Source: Planctomycetales bacterium
Lineage (GTDB): Bacteria; Planctomycetota; Planctomycetia; Planctomycetales; Planctomycetaceae
DNA: 64,000 nucleotides
Direction of reading: 5' to 3'
Assembly (NCBI GenBank): GCA_028285345.1
Contig: JANQPT010000003.1
Span: 62,001-126,000 of the forward strand
The notes beneath the pieces were generated by a model, which saw nothing but the letters and a program-made list of their open reading frames with translations, was not told the DNA's origin and ran no database searches. The translations under genes were made by a program, and so were the position numbers. Positions 9,447 to 17,884 of the stretch are shown here, piece by piece. Position 1 is the stretch's first letter. Each line of letters starts with the position of its first letter.

Positions 9447-10480
9447 TCGAGGAGAGCAACTTCGTGCGGCGACACTGGTTTCATGACCTTTTGAGCCAAC
9501 CCTTTTACGGACGGAACGCGGCGTCAATTCGGCAACGCATTCTGTTTCTGCTGATCGGGAACTGCGTGTTGTTGGGCTTCATCTACGCACGCTCGATCCA
9601 GACGGAAGGCGTGTCGTTTTTGAGTGAAGTCGCGTTGATTCCGGTCGCGTTGGCCCCGGTGGTGATCGCCGGGCTGGGGTTGACGGGAATTATCTACGCT
9701 GGGGGGATCGATCTTTCGATCTCGACAATTATTGTGGTGGCCGGGACGGTTTTCGGAATCTTGTTTCACAATCAGGCGAGTCCGGCTGTTTGCTTCGCGG
9801 GATGTTTTCTGACGGCCGTCGCGCTGAGCAGCTTTAACGGTCTGCTGGTGAGGTTGCTTAGGATATCGCCGATCATTGTGACATTGGCCGGACTGCAGTT
9901 TTACCGCGGGTTGGCGCTGATTCTGGCGGACTGGAGCATTCCGAACTTCGGCGGCAGCCTGACCGTGCAGGCGGACGCCTATCAGACGCCCGCACAGCAA
10001 TATGCGTGGCAGATTTTGGCCGTTACGGTTGTCGTGTCGCTGATTTGGGAGGCGTATGGCAAAACGCACCGTAAGTTTCTGGCCCTGGGATGTTCACGGG
10101 AAGCGTGCCGCATCGCGGGGCTGCATCCGGACCGGATCACGCAGACATCCTACACCGTGGGCGGTCTGTTTCTGGGCATTGCCGCGTTGCTGTTTGTCAC
10201 CAACCAACAGGTCATCGAACCGGCCCGCATGGCACAGGGTTTCGAGTTAAAGGTCATCGCCGCGGTCGTGTTGGGGGGCACCAATATCTTCGGGGGTGAA
10301 GGCTCGATGCTGGGGACGGTGTTGGGGGCGCTGTTTTTGTATTTGATTGAGCCCGCCATGATCTACGCCGGTGTCAGCGAATATTACCGCACGGCAATTC
10401 CCGGATTTATGATCGTGGCGGTAATCAGCATCGACTGCGCGCTACACCGCCGCCAGAAGCTGTTGGATGAACTGCGATGA
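9443..10480 (+). CDS. Sugar ABC importer permease (RbsC type), first copy
   Basis: A 345-residue polytopic inner-membrane permease of the CUT2/BPD_transp_2 family, with about 8-10 hydrophobic segments. Family motifs include GGIDLSI early and ELKVIAAVVLGGTNIFGGEGS near the C-terminus, the coupling loop that meets the ATPase. It overlaps the ATPase gene upstream and the second permease downstream by four bases each. With the second permease it would form the transmembrane channel. Confidence 0.93.
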   Translation: MIEESNFVRRHWFHDLLSQPFYGRNAASIRQRILFLLIGNCVLLGFIYARSIQTEGVSFLSEVALIPVALAPVVIAGLGLTGIIYAGGIDLSISTIIVVAGTVFGILFHNQASPAVCFAGCFLTAVALSSFNGLLVRLLRISPIIVTLAGLQFYRGLALILADWSIPNFGGSLTVQADAYQTPAQQYAWQILAVTVVVSLIWEAYGKTHRKFLALGCSREACRIAGLHPDRITQTSYTVGGLFLGIAALLFVTNQQVIEPARMAQGFELKVIAAVVLGGTNIFGGEGSMLGTVLGALFLYLIEPAMIYAGVSEYYRTAIPGFMIVAVISIDCALHRRQKLLDELR

Positions 10481-11475
10481 GATTCATTTCCCAGATCGCG
10501 AGCAATCAGAGAGTCAATCGGCTGCTGCTGGTGCTCGCTGTTGAGCTGTTTTTATTCGCTCCTGTCTGCGGTGTGCAATTCAGTTCATTCGGCGCGTTTC
10601 AGTCGTCATTTGCAAGCTTGATCAGCGACTTGTTGGCGCAAGCCGCTCCGATGATCGTGTTGTCCGTAGGCATGACATTGGTGCTGATGACCGGCGGGAT
10701 CGACCTGTCGATCGGCGCGATGGTGGCGCTGATTGCCGCCGTTATGGCTCGCATTGACGTCGACTACGCCCTGTGGTCGACCGCGGTACCGATAGGGCTG
10801 CTGTGCGGTTTGGCGCTCGGGTTTTTCAACGGCACGCTGATCGCCCGCCTGGACGTGCCGCCGATCATCGCCACACTGGGTACGCTGTTTTTGTTTCGCG
10901 GGTTTTGCGAGATCCTGCTGGAAGGCCAAGAGTACGGACAATTTTTGGACGTACCGTCGTATCGCTGGTTCGGCACGCCCTCCGGAGGCTTGTTGCTGGT
11001 CGGAGTGATCCTGGGATTGGGGGGGCTGTGGTTTTCATTCTCACGCGTCCGCCGGGAGCTATTGATGCTGGGTGGAAATCGCGTTGCCGCCCGGTATGCC
11101 GGCATTCCCGTTTTTCGTCGAATCGTGCAGGTTTACACGCTGATGGGGGGGCTGGCGTTTGTCGCCGCGGTTTGTCTGACCGCGCGAAACGGCTCGGTCT
11201 CCGCCAGTTCGTTTTCCGGCATGGAACTGCAGGTCATTGTGGCGGTCGTTTTGGGTGGCACCCGCGTCGAAGGAGGAAACGGCTCGCTGGTCGGTTCCGC
11301 GATCGGCGTGTTGATGATCGCCGTCTTGGCGGAAGGTCTCCGCGGCGCTTCAATGTTTCACTCTGATCTGTTGCCGTTTAAAATCCAATACCTGGAATAC
11401 GTTTTGATGGGTGGTTTGCTGATTTGGGGCGTCTGGATGAATCGCCAAGTCGGCGGCCAGGACGCGTCACACTAG
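10477..11475 (+). CDS. Sugar ABC importer permease (RbsC type), second copy
   Basis: A 332-residue paralogue of the preceding permease, with GGIDLSIGAMVAL and ELQVIVAVVLGGTRVEGGNGS as matching landmarks and a similar number of membrane segments. Two different permeases in one system occur in rhamnose- and autoinducer-type CUT2 importers. No gene for a periplasmic sugar-binding protein is found within the surrounding 10 kb, so the substrate cannot be inferred from one. Confidence 0.93.
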   Translation: MRFISQIASNQRVNRLLLVLAVELFLFAPVCGVQFSSFGAFQSSFASLISDLLAQAAPMIVLSVGMTLVLMTGGIDLSIGAMVALIAAVMARIDVDYALWSTAVPIGLLCGLALGFFNGTLIARLDVPPIIATLGTLFLFRGFCEILLEGQEYGQFLDVPSYRWFGTPSGGLLLVGVILGLGGLWFSFSRVRRELLMLGGNRVAARYAGIPVFRRIVQVYTLMGGLAFVAAVCLTARNGSVSASSFSGMELQVIVAVVLGGTRVEGGNGSLVGSAIGVLMIAVLAEGLRGASMFHSDLLPFKIQYLEYVLMGGLLIWGVWMNRQVGGQDASH

Positions 11476-11583
11476 CGCCGCTTTCAGACCCCAGTTGCGC
11501 CTGTTTAAGAAACTGTCATACAAGGGTCAGCGAGACGCGTCAGAGGGTTTTGAAACCAGTAGTAGAGCCGCAGAGGCGGGCAG

Positions 11584-12003
11584 ATGCTGTACGTCAACGA
11601 CACGATTCAAATTCCGCTGACCGAACTGACGTTTACGTTTAGCCGCAGTTCCGGTCCCGGCGGGCAAAATGTGAATAAGGTCAACACGAAGGCGACGCTG
11701 CGGTGGCCGGTGCAGACGTCGGACAGCCTCGACGCGGGCGTGAAGGAGCGATTTCTGAACAAGTTTCGCCGCCGGATTACGTCGGAAGGCGAACTGGTGA
11801 TGCACAGCCAGCGGTTTCGCGACCAAGGCCGCAATGTCGCCGATTGTCTCGACAAATTGCGAAACCTGCTGCTGGAGGTCGCCGCTCCACCCGTCGTCCG
11901 CAAGCGCAAGAAACCGTCGCGTGTGTCGGTTCAAAAACGCATCGAAAGCAAGCGTCGGCGCTCGGAAAAGAAACAGAGCCGCCGCAAACCGTCGCTGGAA
12001 TAA
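11584..12003 (+). CDS. arfB: Ribosome-rescue peptidyl-tRNA hydrolase ArfB
   Basis: A 139-residue release-factor-like protein that frees peptides from stalled ribosomes lacking a stop codon. The catalytic loop SSGPGGQNVNKVNTKA holds the GGQ motif near residues 25-27, and the C-terminal tail (about 100-139) is strongly basic (RKRKKPSR, KRRRSEKKQSRRK), as needed to enter the empty mRNA channel. Its length matches the YaeJ/ArfB group and excludes a full release factor. It ends 12 bases before the acyl-CoA ligase. Confidence 0.93.
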   Translation: MLYVNDTIQIPLTELTFTFSRSSGPGGQNVNKVNTKATLRWPVQTSDSLDAGVKERFLNKFRRRITSEGELVMHSQRFRDQGRNVADCLDKLRNLLLEVAAPPVVRKRKKPSRVSVQKRIESKRRRSEKKQSRRKPSLE

Positions 12004-12015
12004 TGGAGCCAGTTC

Positions 12016-13551
12016 ATGGCTAACCACAGCAACTTGCAACGGCTCTTGGATCGAGGGATCAGTGATTCACCCGCCAAGCTCGCGCTGCAATTTGAAGAGC
12101 GGCGGTTGACTTATGCCGATTTGGATCAACAGGTGGGCCGCCTCGCGGGGGGGTTGTTGCAGGAGGGGGTCAATCCTGGCGACCGGGTGGCGCTGTTTCT
12201 CCCGAACCGGTCCGAGACTGTCCTCACAATTTTGGCCTGCTATCGAATCGCGGCGGTGGCGGTGCCGCTGAATTACCGCTATGTCGCGCGTGAAGCCCGT
12301 CACGTGCTCGAGCTGGTGAAACCGGCGGTACTGGTGCATGCCGAAGAGAAGTTTGGAATTGTGGAATCGGTGCTGGATGCGATTGACGGCGATCGCATCT
12401 TTTCCGTTGGTGATGAGCAGAGGCCGGATTTCTCGCGGCCGTTTGAGGAACTTTTCGCCAACCAGGCACTCGAAGATGAAATCCACGTTGAGGAGGACCA
12501 ACCCGCGCTGATTCTGTTTACGTCCGGCAGCACGGGGGACCCGAAGGGAGTCGTGCACTCGCACTCCACGGCGTTTGCGGGGATCGACGATTCGCGGCAG
12601 ATCTTTGATTTTGTGCCGTCCGATACGGTGCTGGTGGGAAAGTCGATCAGCCACGCGGGCGGCCTGCAAACGCAACTGCTCGCGGCACTGCTGGCCGGCG
12701 CGACTGTGATTCTAGCGATGAAGCCGACACCGGCTGAAGCGGCGGCGTTGATCTCGAGATTCTCGGTGACGCAGTACGGCATGCTGGCGAGCGATCTGAT
12801 CGACTTTGTTGAGTATCTGGAGACCGACCCCACGCCGTTGCCGACGCTCAAAAACAGCATCGGCTCGGGTGACAGCGTTCCCTTTGAACTGCATCACCGA
12901 TTCCGCGATCTGTTCGGTTGGCAGGTGATGGAGGGGTGCGGGATGACCGAAATCGCCAGCTACTACGCGGCGAATCCCCGTTATGGAACTCGCAAATGGG
13001 GATCGCTGGGTTGCGCCACTCCGCACACCGAGGTTCGCGTCGTTGACTCCCAGGGAAAGGATCTGCCAACTGGAGAGACCGGAGAAATCGTAATCCGCAC
13101 GCCGGCGGCAACGATTGGATATTGGAGCAATCCCGACGCGACGCGGGAACTCTTCCGCGATGGCTGGCTGCAGACCGGCGATCTGGGACGTTTTGACGAG
13201 GACCGCTATCTGTGGTTTGTGGCGCGTAAGAAATTGCTCATTGTGCGGCGCGGATCGAACATCGCGCCGGCGGAAGTTGAAAACGTCATCGACGACCATC
13301 CGCAGGTCCATGCGTCGGTCGTGGTCGGTGTTTGCGACGCTGAAGACGGGCAGGTCCCGGTCGCGTGGGTTGTGCCGGTTGATGAATCGCCGCCGCTGAG
13401 CGAAGAATCGTTGCGGAGTTTTGTCGCCGAGCGGCTGGCGGGCTATAAAAATCCGGTGCGGTATCTGTTCCTGGATGAGATGCCCCGTACCGGCACGGGA
13501 AAATTCGACCGGCATCAGCTTGAGACGCGCGCTGCTGAAATCGTCGGATAG
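12016..13551 (+). CDS. AMP-forming acyl-CoA synthetase (fatty-acid-CoA ligase)
   Basis: A 511-residue adenylate-forming enzyme. Motif A5-type P-loop LFTSGSTGDPKG lies near residue 165, GCGMTEIASY near 310, the hinge motif WLQTGDLGRFDED near 385 and the C-terminal lysine motif PRTGTGKFDRHQ near 495. Activation of a carboxylic acid, probably a fatty acid, with ATP and CoA is the expected reaction. It would supply substrates for the thiolase and hydratase/dehydrogenase encoded at the start of the window. Exact chain length or aromatic preference is not visible. Confidence 0.9.
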   Translation: MANHSNLQRLLDRGISDSPAKLALQFEERRLTYADLDQQVGRLAGGLLQEGVNPGDRVALFLPNRSETVLTILACYRIAAVAVPLNYRYVAREARHVLELVKPAVLVHAEEKFGIVESVLDAIDGDRIFSVGDEQRPDFSRPFEELFANQALEDEIHVEEDQPALILFTSGSTGDPKGVVHSHSTAFAGIDDSRQIFDFVPSDTVLVGKSISHAGGLQTQLLAALLAGATVILAMKPTPAEAAALISRFSVTQYGMLASDLIDFVEYLETDPTPLPTLKNSIGSGDSVPFELHHRFRDLFGWQVMEGCGMTEIASYYAANPRYGTRKWGSLGCATPHTEVRVVDSQGKDLPTGETGEIVIRTPAATIGYWSNPDATRELFRDGWLQTGDLGRFDEDRYLWFVARKKLLIVRRGSNIAPAEVENVIDDHPQVHASVVVGVCDAEDGQVPVAWVVPVDESPPLSEESLRSFVAERLAGYKNPVRYLFLDEMPRTGTGKFDRHQLETRAAEIVG

Positions 13552-13567
13552 TTACCTGGTACGTGAG

Positions 13568-14422
13568 CTACGTAGGAATGCGGGCATCGAGCCACGCGAG
13601 GATTTTCTGGAGCGTTTCTTGCCGGTCGGTCTCGTTGAGCAGTTCGTGCAGGTGTCCGGGCAGCCGGTAGAGCGTCTTGTCCAGCCCGCCGGCGGATTCT
13701 GCCCAGCACTCCGTCGCCACGGGATCGACAATGCTGTCCGCCCCGCCCTGCAAGACCAAGAGGGGCAGATCCATTTGCGGCGCACCTTTCCAGGCCTGCC
13801 GGATTCCGGACTGGGCTGCGAAATACCAGCGGGCGGTCACCGTTTTTTCAATGAGCGGGTCCAACTCGCGTTGGCGTATTATCTCTTCATCTCTGGTCAC
13901 CAAGCTGGGATCGATTCCGGTGGCGAATCGCGTGCGGGGAGCGACCAGCGAGAGGACCCGGCCCACAGCCGTGACGAGACGATGTGGCGGAGTTCCCACG
14001 CGCAACAGCGGACTGCTGACCGCCAGCGCGGCAAGTTGCTGTGGATGTCGTTGAGCAAACCGAATCGCGATCAATCCTCCCATGCTATGACCCAGGACGG
14101 CCGTTCGATGTGGCGAGAGTTGGCAATCTTCTCGGACCAATTCCACATCGCGGACGTACTCGTCGAACCGCTTCACGTGGGTTCGCCGGCCCGATGACAG
14201 TCCGTGCCCGCGTTGATCGGCGATGACGACCTGCCAGCCGGCCTTGGTTGCCGCGTCGGCGACATGGCTATAACGCCCGCCATGTTCACAGACGCCGTGC
14301 ACAATGAGCAGTGTGCGGGAGGTTCCTTGCCTGCGGGAGGGATACTGCCGGACGTGCAACTCCAACTGGTCGGCGGTCTGCAGTTTACGAGTCGTGGGAT
14401 TGATTGTGATTTCGGCGTCCAT
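13568..14422 (-). CDS. Alpha/beta hydrolase (monoacylglycerol lipase-like)
   Basis: A 284-residue serine hydrolase of the lysophospholipase/monoacylglycerol-lipase group. It shows the HGVCEHGGRY oxyanion region, nucleophile elbow GHSMGG (Ser near residue 112), the acid GGADSIVDP and the catalytic His in LPGHLHELLNE, which is also a family hallmark. No signal peptide is seen, so it acts in the cytoplasm or at the membrane face. It converges with the acyl-CoA ligase, 16 bases separating the two stops; a product fatty acid could feed that ligase, which is an inference. Confidence 0.88.
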   Translation of the reverse strand: MDAEITINPTTRKLQTADQLELHVRQYPSRRQGTSRTLLIVHGVCEHGGRYSHVADAATKAGWQVVIADQRGHGLSSGRRTHVKRFDEYVRDVELVREDCQLSPHRTAVLGHSMGGLIAIRFAQRHPQQLAALAVSSPLLRVGTPPHRLVTAVGRVLSLVAPRTRFATGIDPSLVTRDEEIIRQRELDPLIEKTVTARWYFAAQSGIRQAWKGAPQMDLPLLVLQGGADSIVDPVATECWAESAGGLDKTLYRLPGHLHELLNETDRQETLQKILAWLDARIPT

Positions 14423-14576
14423 GCGTTCGATCCCATGAGAATTCCGTCCAGCACCGATTGCTCAGCGGGACGTCAGGCATGGCGCAGTGCTCGGTCGATT
14501 GTTGGTGAACGTGTTGGGTGATTCTGCGAGATGGTGATCGGGCTCAAGCGTGCCTGACCTACCGTGCGAGAGCGCT

Positions 14577-15146
14577 CTACTCGGCGACTTCCTGCCCGAA
14601 TGCCAAGCGCTTCTGCGGATCGGTCTTCTTCTCCCATTCCTTGAACAACAGACTCGGCTGAATGTCGGTGTTGTTCTGGTATTTTTCGCTGTTGTATTCG
14701 GTGATGTCCCCATGCAACTGGTGATAAAAGATCTGGCAGATGGGGATTCCTGGATAGATGCGGATCGGCTGTACGGCGAACATTTCCAATGTCCAAAAGC
14801 CCTTGAACCCGACGTCGCCAAATCCAGCGGTGATGTGCACGAACAGCCCCATCCGGCCCACCGAGGAACGGCCTTCGAGCATCGGCACAAAATTGTGCGT
14901 TTCCGTCCGCTCCAACGTCCGTCCCAAATAGAGCTGATTGGGATTGAGCACGAATCCTTCGGGCGGAATCGTGTAGCGGCGAAAGCGATTGGGCCGCTTC
15001 ATGTCCAGCACGATCTCCTCGTAAACGATCAATTCGTCGTGCAGGCGGAGATTGTAGCTGTTGGGATTGAGCAGTTTCTCGTCATACGGTTCGATGACGA
15101 TGTTATTACCCATCTCCCGTCGAATTTCGCTCCCGGAGAGGATCAT
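14577..15146 (-). CDS. dcd: dCTP deaminase
   Basis: A 189-residue dCTP deaminase, which produces dUTP for thymidylate synthesis. The first residues MILSGSEIRREM and the LNPNSYNLRL strand are typical. The motifs EGRSSVGRMGL and TAGFGDVGFKGFWTLE carry the substrate-binding Ser/Arg pair and the catalytic Glu. The usual GFIDPGF is GFGDVGF here. Length matches the trimeric Dcd family; whether it is also a dUTPase (bifunctional type) cannot be told. Confidence 0.93.
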   Translation of the reverse strand: MILSGSEIRREMGNNIVIEPYDEKLLNPNSYNLRLHDELIVYEEIVLDMKRPNRFRRYTIPPEGFVLNPNQLYLGRTLERTETHNFVPMLEGRSSVGRMGLFVHITAGFGDVGFKGFWTLEMFAVQPIRIYPGIPICQIFYHQLHGDITEYNSEKYQNNTDIQPSLLFKEWEKKTDPQKRLAFGQEVAE

Positions 15147-15206
15147 GGATTCTGTTTGCGTTGTGAGGAGGCGGAATCAAACCAAACCGGCCGCTGAGAC
15201 GCAACC

Positions 15207-15235
15207 ATGCTAACGGGAGCGGCGACCGGCGTCAA
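15207..15235 (-). promoter_or_regulatory. Sigma-70-like promoter of dcd
   Basis: On the minus strand, TTGACG (15235-15230) and TAGCAT (15212-15207) are spaced by 17 bases, predicting a start near 15200 and a leader of about 55 bases before dcd. No Shine-Dalgarno sequence is seen before the dcd ATG. Confidence 0.5.
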
Positions 15236-15321
15236 TTTGCCCGCGCGTCTCCACAGCGGTGTGCCGCAAGGGCGTTCGGAAACAGCGGGTTTTCCAGAAT
15301 TAGTACTCTGTCAAATTTCAG

Positions 15322-15415
15322 TTTAAGGGTAGCCGAACTCGTAAGAGTTCGGGAATGCGCCTGCACCGTTTGCGTTTTCTGAAGTCTCACGACTTCTGCT
15401 ACCTCAATTCTTAAG
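15322..15415. repeat. Cloverleaf palindromic repeat
   Basis: Outer arms GGTAGC (15328-15333) and GCTACC (15398-15403), reinforced by TTAAG/CTTAA at the ends, enclose two hairpins: CCGAACTC-GTAA-GAGTTCGG (15333-15352) and GAAGTC-TCAC-GACTTC (15381-15396). It lies in the 15147-15572 gene-free stretch between dcd and plsC, immediately before a separate repeat at 15431-15563. The rest of that stretch holds only the dcd promoter. Confidence 0.55.
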
Positions 15416-15430
15416 CCTGACAAGGCACCA

Positions 15431-15563
15431 TAGTTCGTCGGAAAACTTCGAATTGGCGATGAGTGGCTGGGGGCGAGCAAAGCGAGTCCCCCAGATATCG
15501 AACCTGGAGGCGGACTAACGTCCGACCCCAGCCACCTTCAAACGTCTTATTCGACGAAACCTA
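15431..15563. repeat. TAGG-ended palindromic repeat (MITE-like), copy 1
   Basis: A 133-bp unit ending in AAACCTA on the right, the complement of TAGGTTT; the left end TAGTTCGTCGGAAAA matches with a small deletion. The core has GTGGCTGGGG on the left and CCCCAGCCAC on the right as outer arms, with smaller hairpins inside. Copies 2 (26392-26525) and 3 (30515-30622) share most of the sequence. The unit ends 10 bases from the plsC stop. Confidence 0.75.
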
Positions 15564-15572
15564 CAGTGGCGG

Positions 15573-16214
15573 TCAGTTCCAATCGGGGAACGTCCCCTCG
15601 GCGGCGAGCGACTCCATTCGCTGATTGAGCAAGTCCATAAACTCGCCTCGATTGCCGGTCCAATGAAGCGCCTCGCCCACAAAAATGTCGCAGAAAAACG
15701 GGACAAACAGAGCCTCGCCGCGGGGCAGCGACTTGCCCAAACCGTGCATGTAGATCGGAGTCACCGACGTTTCCGGAGAGCGCTTCGCGACGTGGGCGAC
15801 GCCGGTCTTGAATTCCGCGAGTTGCTCCGGCTCGCCGCGGGTTCCTTCCGGAAACAGAATTAGGATTTCGGAACGCTCTAGAGCCGCAACAATTCCCGCC
15901 AGCGGATCGCTCCGCGTGCCCTTCGGCGCCCGGTCGAGTGGAATGATTCCGATCACGCGCGTCGAGAACCAGCCCAGGAGCCGGTTGCGAAGGAAGAAGT
16001 CCGCCGCGGCGACGGGCCGCACGTAACGGAGCCGCTTGAGCCCGAACAGGGAAATCAACGTCAGGGCGTCGAGATGGCTGTTGTGATTGGCAACGATCAG
16101 TGCCGGACCAGCTTGCGGAAGGAGTTCGCGACGCCGGACATTGAGTCCGATCAGAATCAACGTCATCGGGTACACCACGAAGACGAAGAAGAGATAGCGG
16201 AGCACGTGATTCAT
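15573..16214 (-). CDS. 1-acyl-glycerol-3-phosphate acyltransferase-like protein (PlsC family)
   Basis: A 213-residue membrane acyltransferase. The acyl-transfer motif NHNSHLD (HX4D) and the substrate motif FPEGTRGEPEQ are both intact, with the IPLDRA block between them. A hydrophobic N-terminal segment anchors it. It is the last gene of a minus-strand operon (transporter, CDP-alcohol transferase, CdsA-like, PlsC-like) and starts 9 bases after the CdsA stop. It probably makes a phosphatidate-like lipid for the CdsA-like enzyme. Confidence 0.87.
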   Translation of the reverse strand: MNHVLRYLFFVFVVYPMTLILIGLNVRRRELLPQAGPALIVANHNSHLDALTLISLFGLKRLRYVRPVAAADFFLRNRLLGWFSTRVIGIIPLDRAPKGTRSDPLAGIVAALERSEILILFPEGTRGEPEQLAEFKTGVAHVAKRSPETSVTPIYMHGLGKSLPRGEALFVPFFCDIFVGEALHWTGNRGEFMDLLNQRMESLAAEGTFPDWN

Positions 16215-16223
16215 GCGGGGCGA

Positions 16224-17198
16224 TCAAAAATAGAAGTAGTGGACGAAGTGAAAGAACATCGGGGCCGTGTAGGTGAGACTATCGACGCGGTCCAAGATGC
16301 CGCCGTGCCCGGGCAAGATGCTTCCGGAGTCTTTAACGCCCAAGTCGCGTTTGAGGGCTGAAATCGACAGGTCTCCGGCAAATCCCCCCAATCCGATGAT
16401 CAACCCCGCGAAGAGAGAACGTTGCCAGTCCATCAGCGTTAGCGCCGGCCCGATCAACATTGCCAAGACAACCGTTGTGGCCACCCCACCAACCAGGCCG
16501 GCCACTGTCTTGCCCGGGCTGACATCGGGGGCGACGCGGGTGCGTCCGAAGGACTTGCCCCAGGCGAATTGCGCCACGTCATTGAGTTGGGTCAATAAGA
16601 CGAGCATAATCAGCAGGCCAGGTCCGGGCTCCTCGATGGCGTGCTCGCTCGGCCAGGAGGGTGAAATCCGCCCCGACTCAACAGGCTGCAAATTCAGCAA
16701 ATACGCTGCGTGCGACAGGCTGAAAACGGCGGTCATCAGCCCCCAGTGGACGGTTCCCATGGCGCGGATGTAGCCGTCGGTATTGCCAATCAAGACGGCG
16801 CGTGTCGGCAACAGCAGGAACATGTAGACCGGAATAAAGATGATGAACATTCCGTACCACTGCGAATAGATCCAGTAGTATTGAATGGGTATGGCGAGGT
16901 AGGCCCAAAACAGCACGCGACGGTCCGCCCTTCGGGTGGGAATCAAGGAGAGATACTCTTTGAAGGCCAGGAAGCTGACGAAGGCAAAAAAGGCGACGGC
17001 AAACGCCTGCGACCCGGCGACAGCCAGCGAAAAGAGAACGGCGATCACCCACCAGGTTCGCAGCCGCGCAGTCATCTCGGCGAGGTCGGCTTGCGGCTTG
17101 AGCCGCCTCCAACAGTAGAGAAGCACAGAGGAGAGGACCAAGACGGCGAAGATGCCGGCGAGGGTCCAGTTCACTTCAGTAGGCAGTTGCCGGATCAT
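16224..17198 (-). CDS. Phosphatidate cytidylyltransferase (CdsA family)
   Basis: A 324-residue polytopic enzyme that makes CDP-diacylglycerol from phosphatidate and CTP. It has about eight hydrophobic segments and the C-terminal CdsA signature region (GGFAGDLSISALKRDLGVKD followed by LPGHGGILDRVDSL), with the metal-binding acidic residues. Its start overlaps the stop of the CDP-alcohol phosphatidyltransferase gene (ATGA). The pairing with a CDP-alcohol phosphatidyltransferase resembles the ynbA/ynbB arrangement of E. coli, so it may be an accessory rather than the housekeeping CdsA. Confidence 0.88.
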   Translation of the reverse strand: MIRQLPTEVNWTLAGIFAVLVLSSVLLYCWRRLKPQADLAEMTARLRTWWVIAVLFSLAVAGSQAFAVAFFAFVSFLAFKEYLSLIPTRRADRRVLFWAYLAIPIQYYWIYSQWYGMFIIFIPVYMFLLLPTRAVLIGNTDGYIRAMGTVHWGLMTAVFSLSHAAYLLNLQPVESGRISPSWPSEHAIEEPGPGLLIMLVLLTQLNDVAQFAWGKSFGRTRVAPDVSPGKTVAGLVGGVATTVVLAMLIGPALTLMDWQRSLFAGLIIGLGGFAGDLSISALKRDLGVKDSGSILPGHGGILDRVDSLTYTAPMFFHFVHYFYF

Positions 17199-17884
17199 GC
17201 TGCTCCTTCATCCGCGCGTTCCCGCATTGCTGCGGCGATCAGCATCAAACGCCGTACGGCGGTCACTGCGCTGCCAAGGGTGATGACCAGCAGCACGCCC
17301 GCCATCACGCCCGCTTCGCCCCACCAGGGACCCTGCCACGCCCGTGGGGCGGCAGCGCAATAGACACATCCGACGGTCATCAGCGCCATGCGTTGCTGCT
17401 TGGCCATCGGGCCCGCGAAGACTTGCCCGACACCGACGCTCGCCCCAATGGCCCGCACATACGACACAAACAACGCCATAACGGCAGCCAGCAGCCCCAG
17501 CGTTTCGTTGCCGCCGGCGGCGAATCCGGCCCCGATCAAGATCGCAGGATCGGAGACGCGGTCTGGCACTTCGTTGTAAAGTTCGCCGACAGCGGACTTC
17601 TTGCCTCCCTCGATCGCCACCATGCCATCCAGCAGATTTGCAATCAGCCGCAGTTGGATCAACGCCGCCGCCCCAATCCACGCCACACGGAGGAGTGTCG
17701 AACCGTCGATCGACTTGGTCGACGCCAACACAATGCCCGAACAACAGGCGAATAGAATGCTCAACAGTGAAATCTGATTCGGCGTCACGCCACTGCGGGC
17801 CAGTCGATCCGCCAAGCTGCGGAAGAATGTCCACTGGCGGGTTTTGAGCGGACGGCGGTTCTCGGTCGAGTCTTGCGGTTCCAT
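17195..17884 (-). CDS. CDP-alcohol phosphatidyltransferase-like membrane protein
   Basis: A 229-residue polytopic enzyme. The CDP-alcohol motif is recognisable but altered: NLLDGMVAIEGGKKSAVGEL followed by YNEVPDRVSD, with Asn in place of the first and third motif Asp and no Arg after the Ala. I recall the same NEVPDR variant in a YnbA-like subfamily, so it is probably a family trait and not decay. The ATG at 17884 overlaps the transporter stop by one base; an upstream start at 17989 would overlap that gene entirely. The acceptor alcohol is unknown. Confidence 0.8.
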   Translation of the reverse strand: MEPQDSTENRRPLKTRQWTFFRSLADRLARSGVTPNQISLLSILFACCSGIVLASTKSIDGSTLLRVAWIGAAALIQLRLIANLLDGMVAIEGGKKSAVGELYNEVPDRVSDPAILIGAGFAAGGNETLGLLAAVMALFVSYVRAIGASVGVGQVFAGPMAKQQRMALMTVGCVYCAAAPRAWQGPWWGEAGVMAGVLLVITLGSAVTAVRRLMLIAAAMRERADEGAA

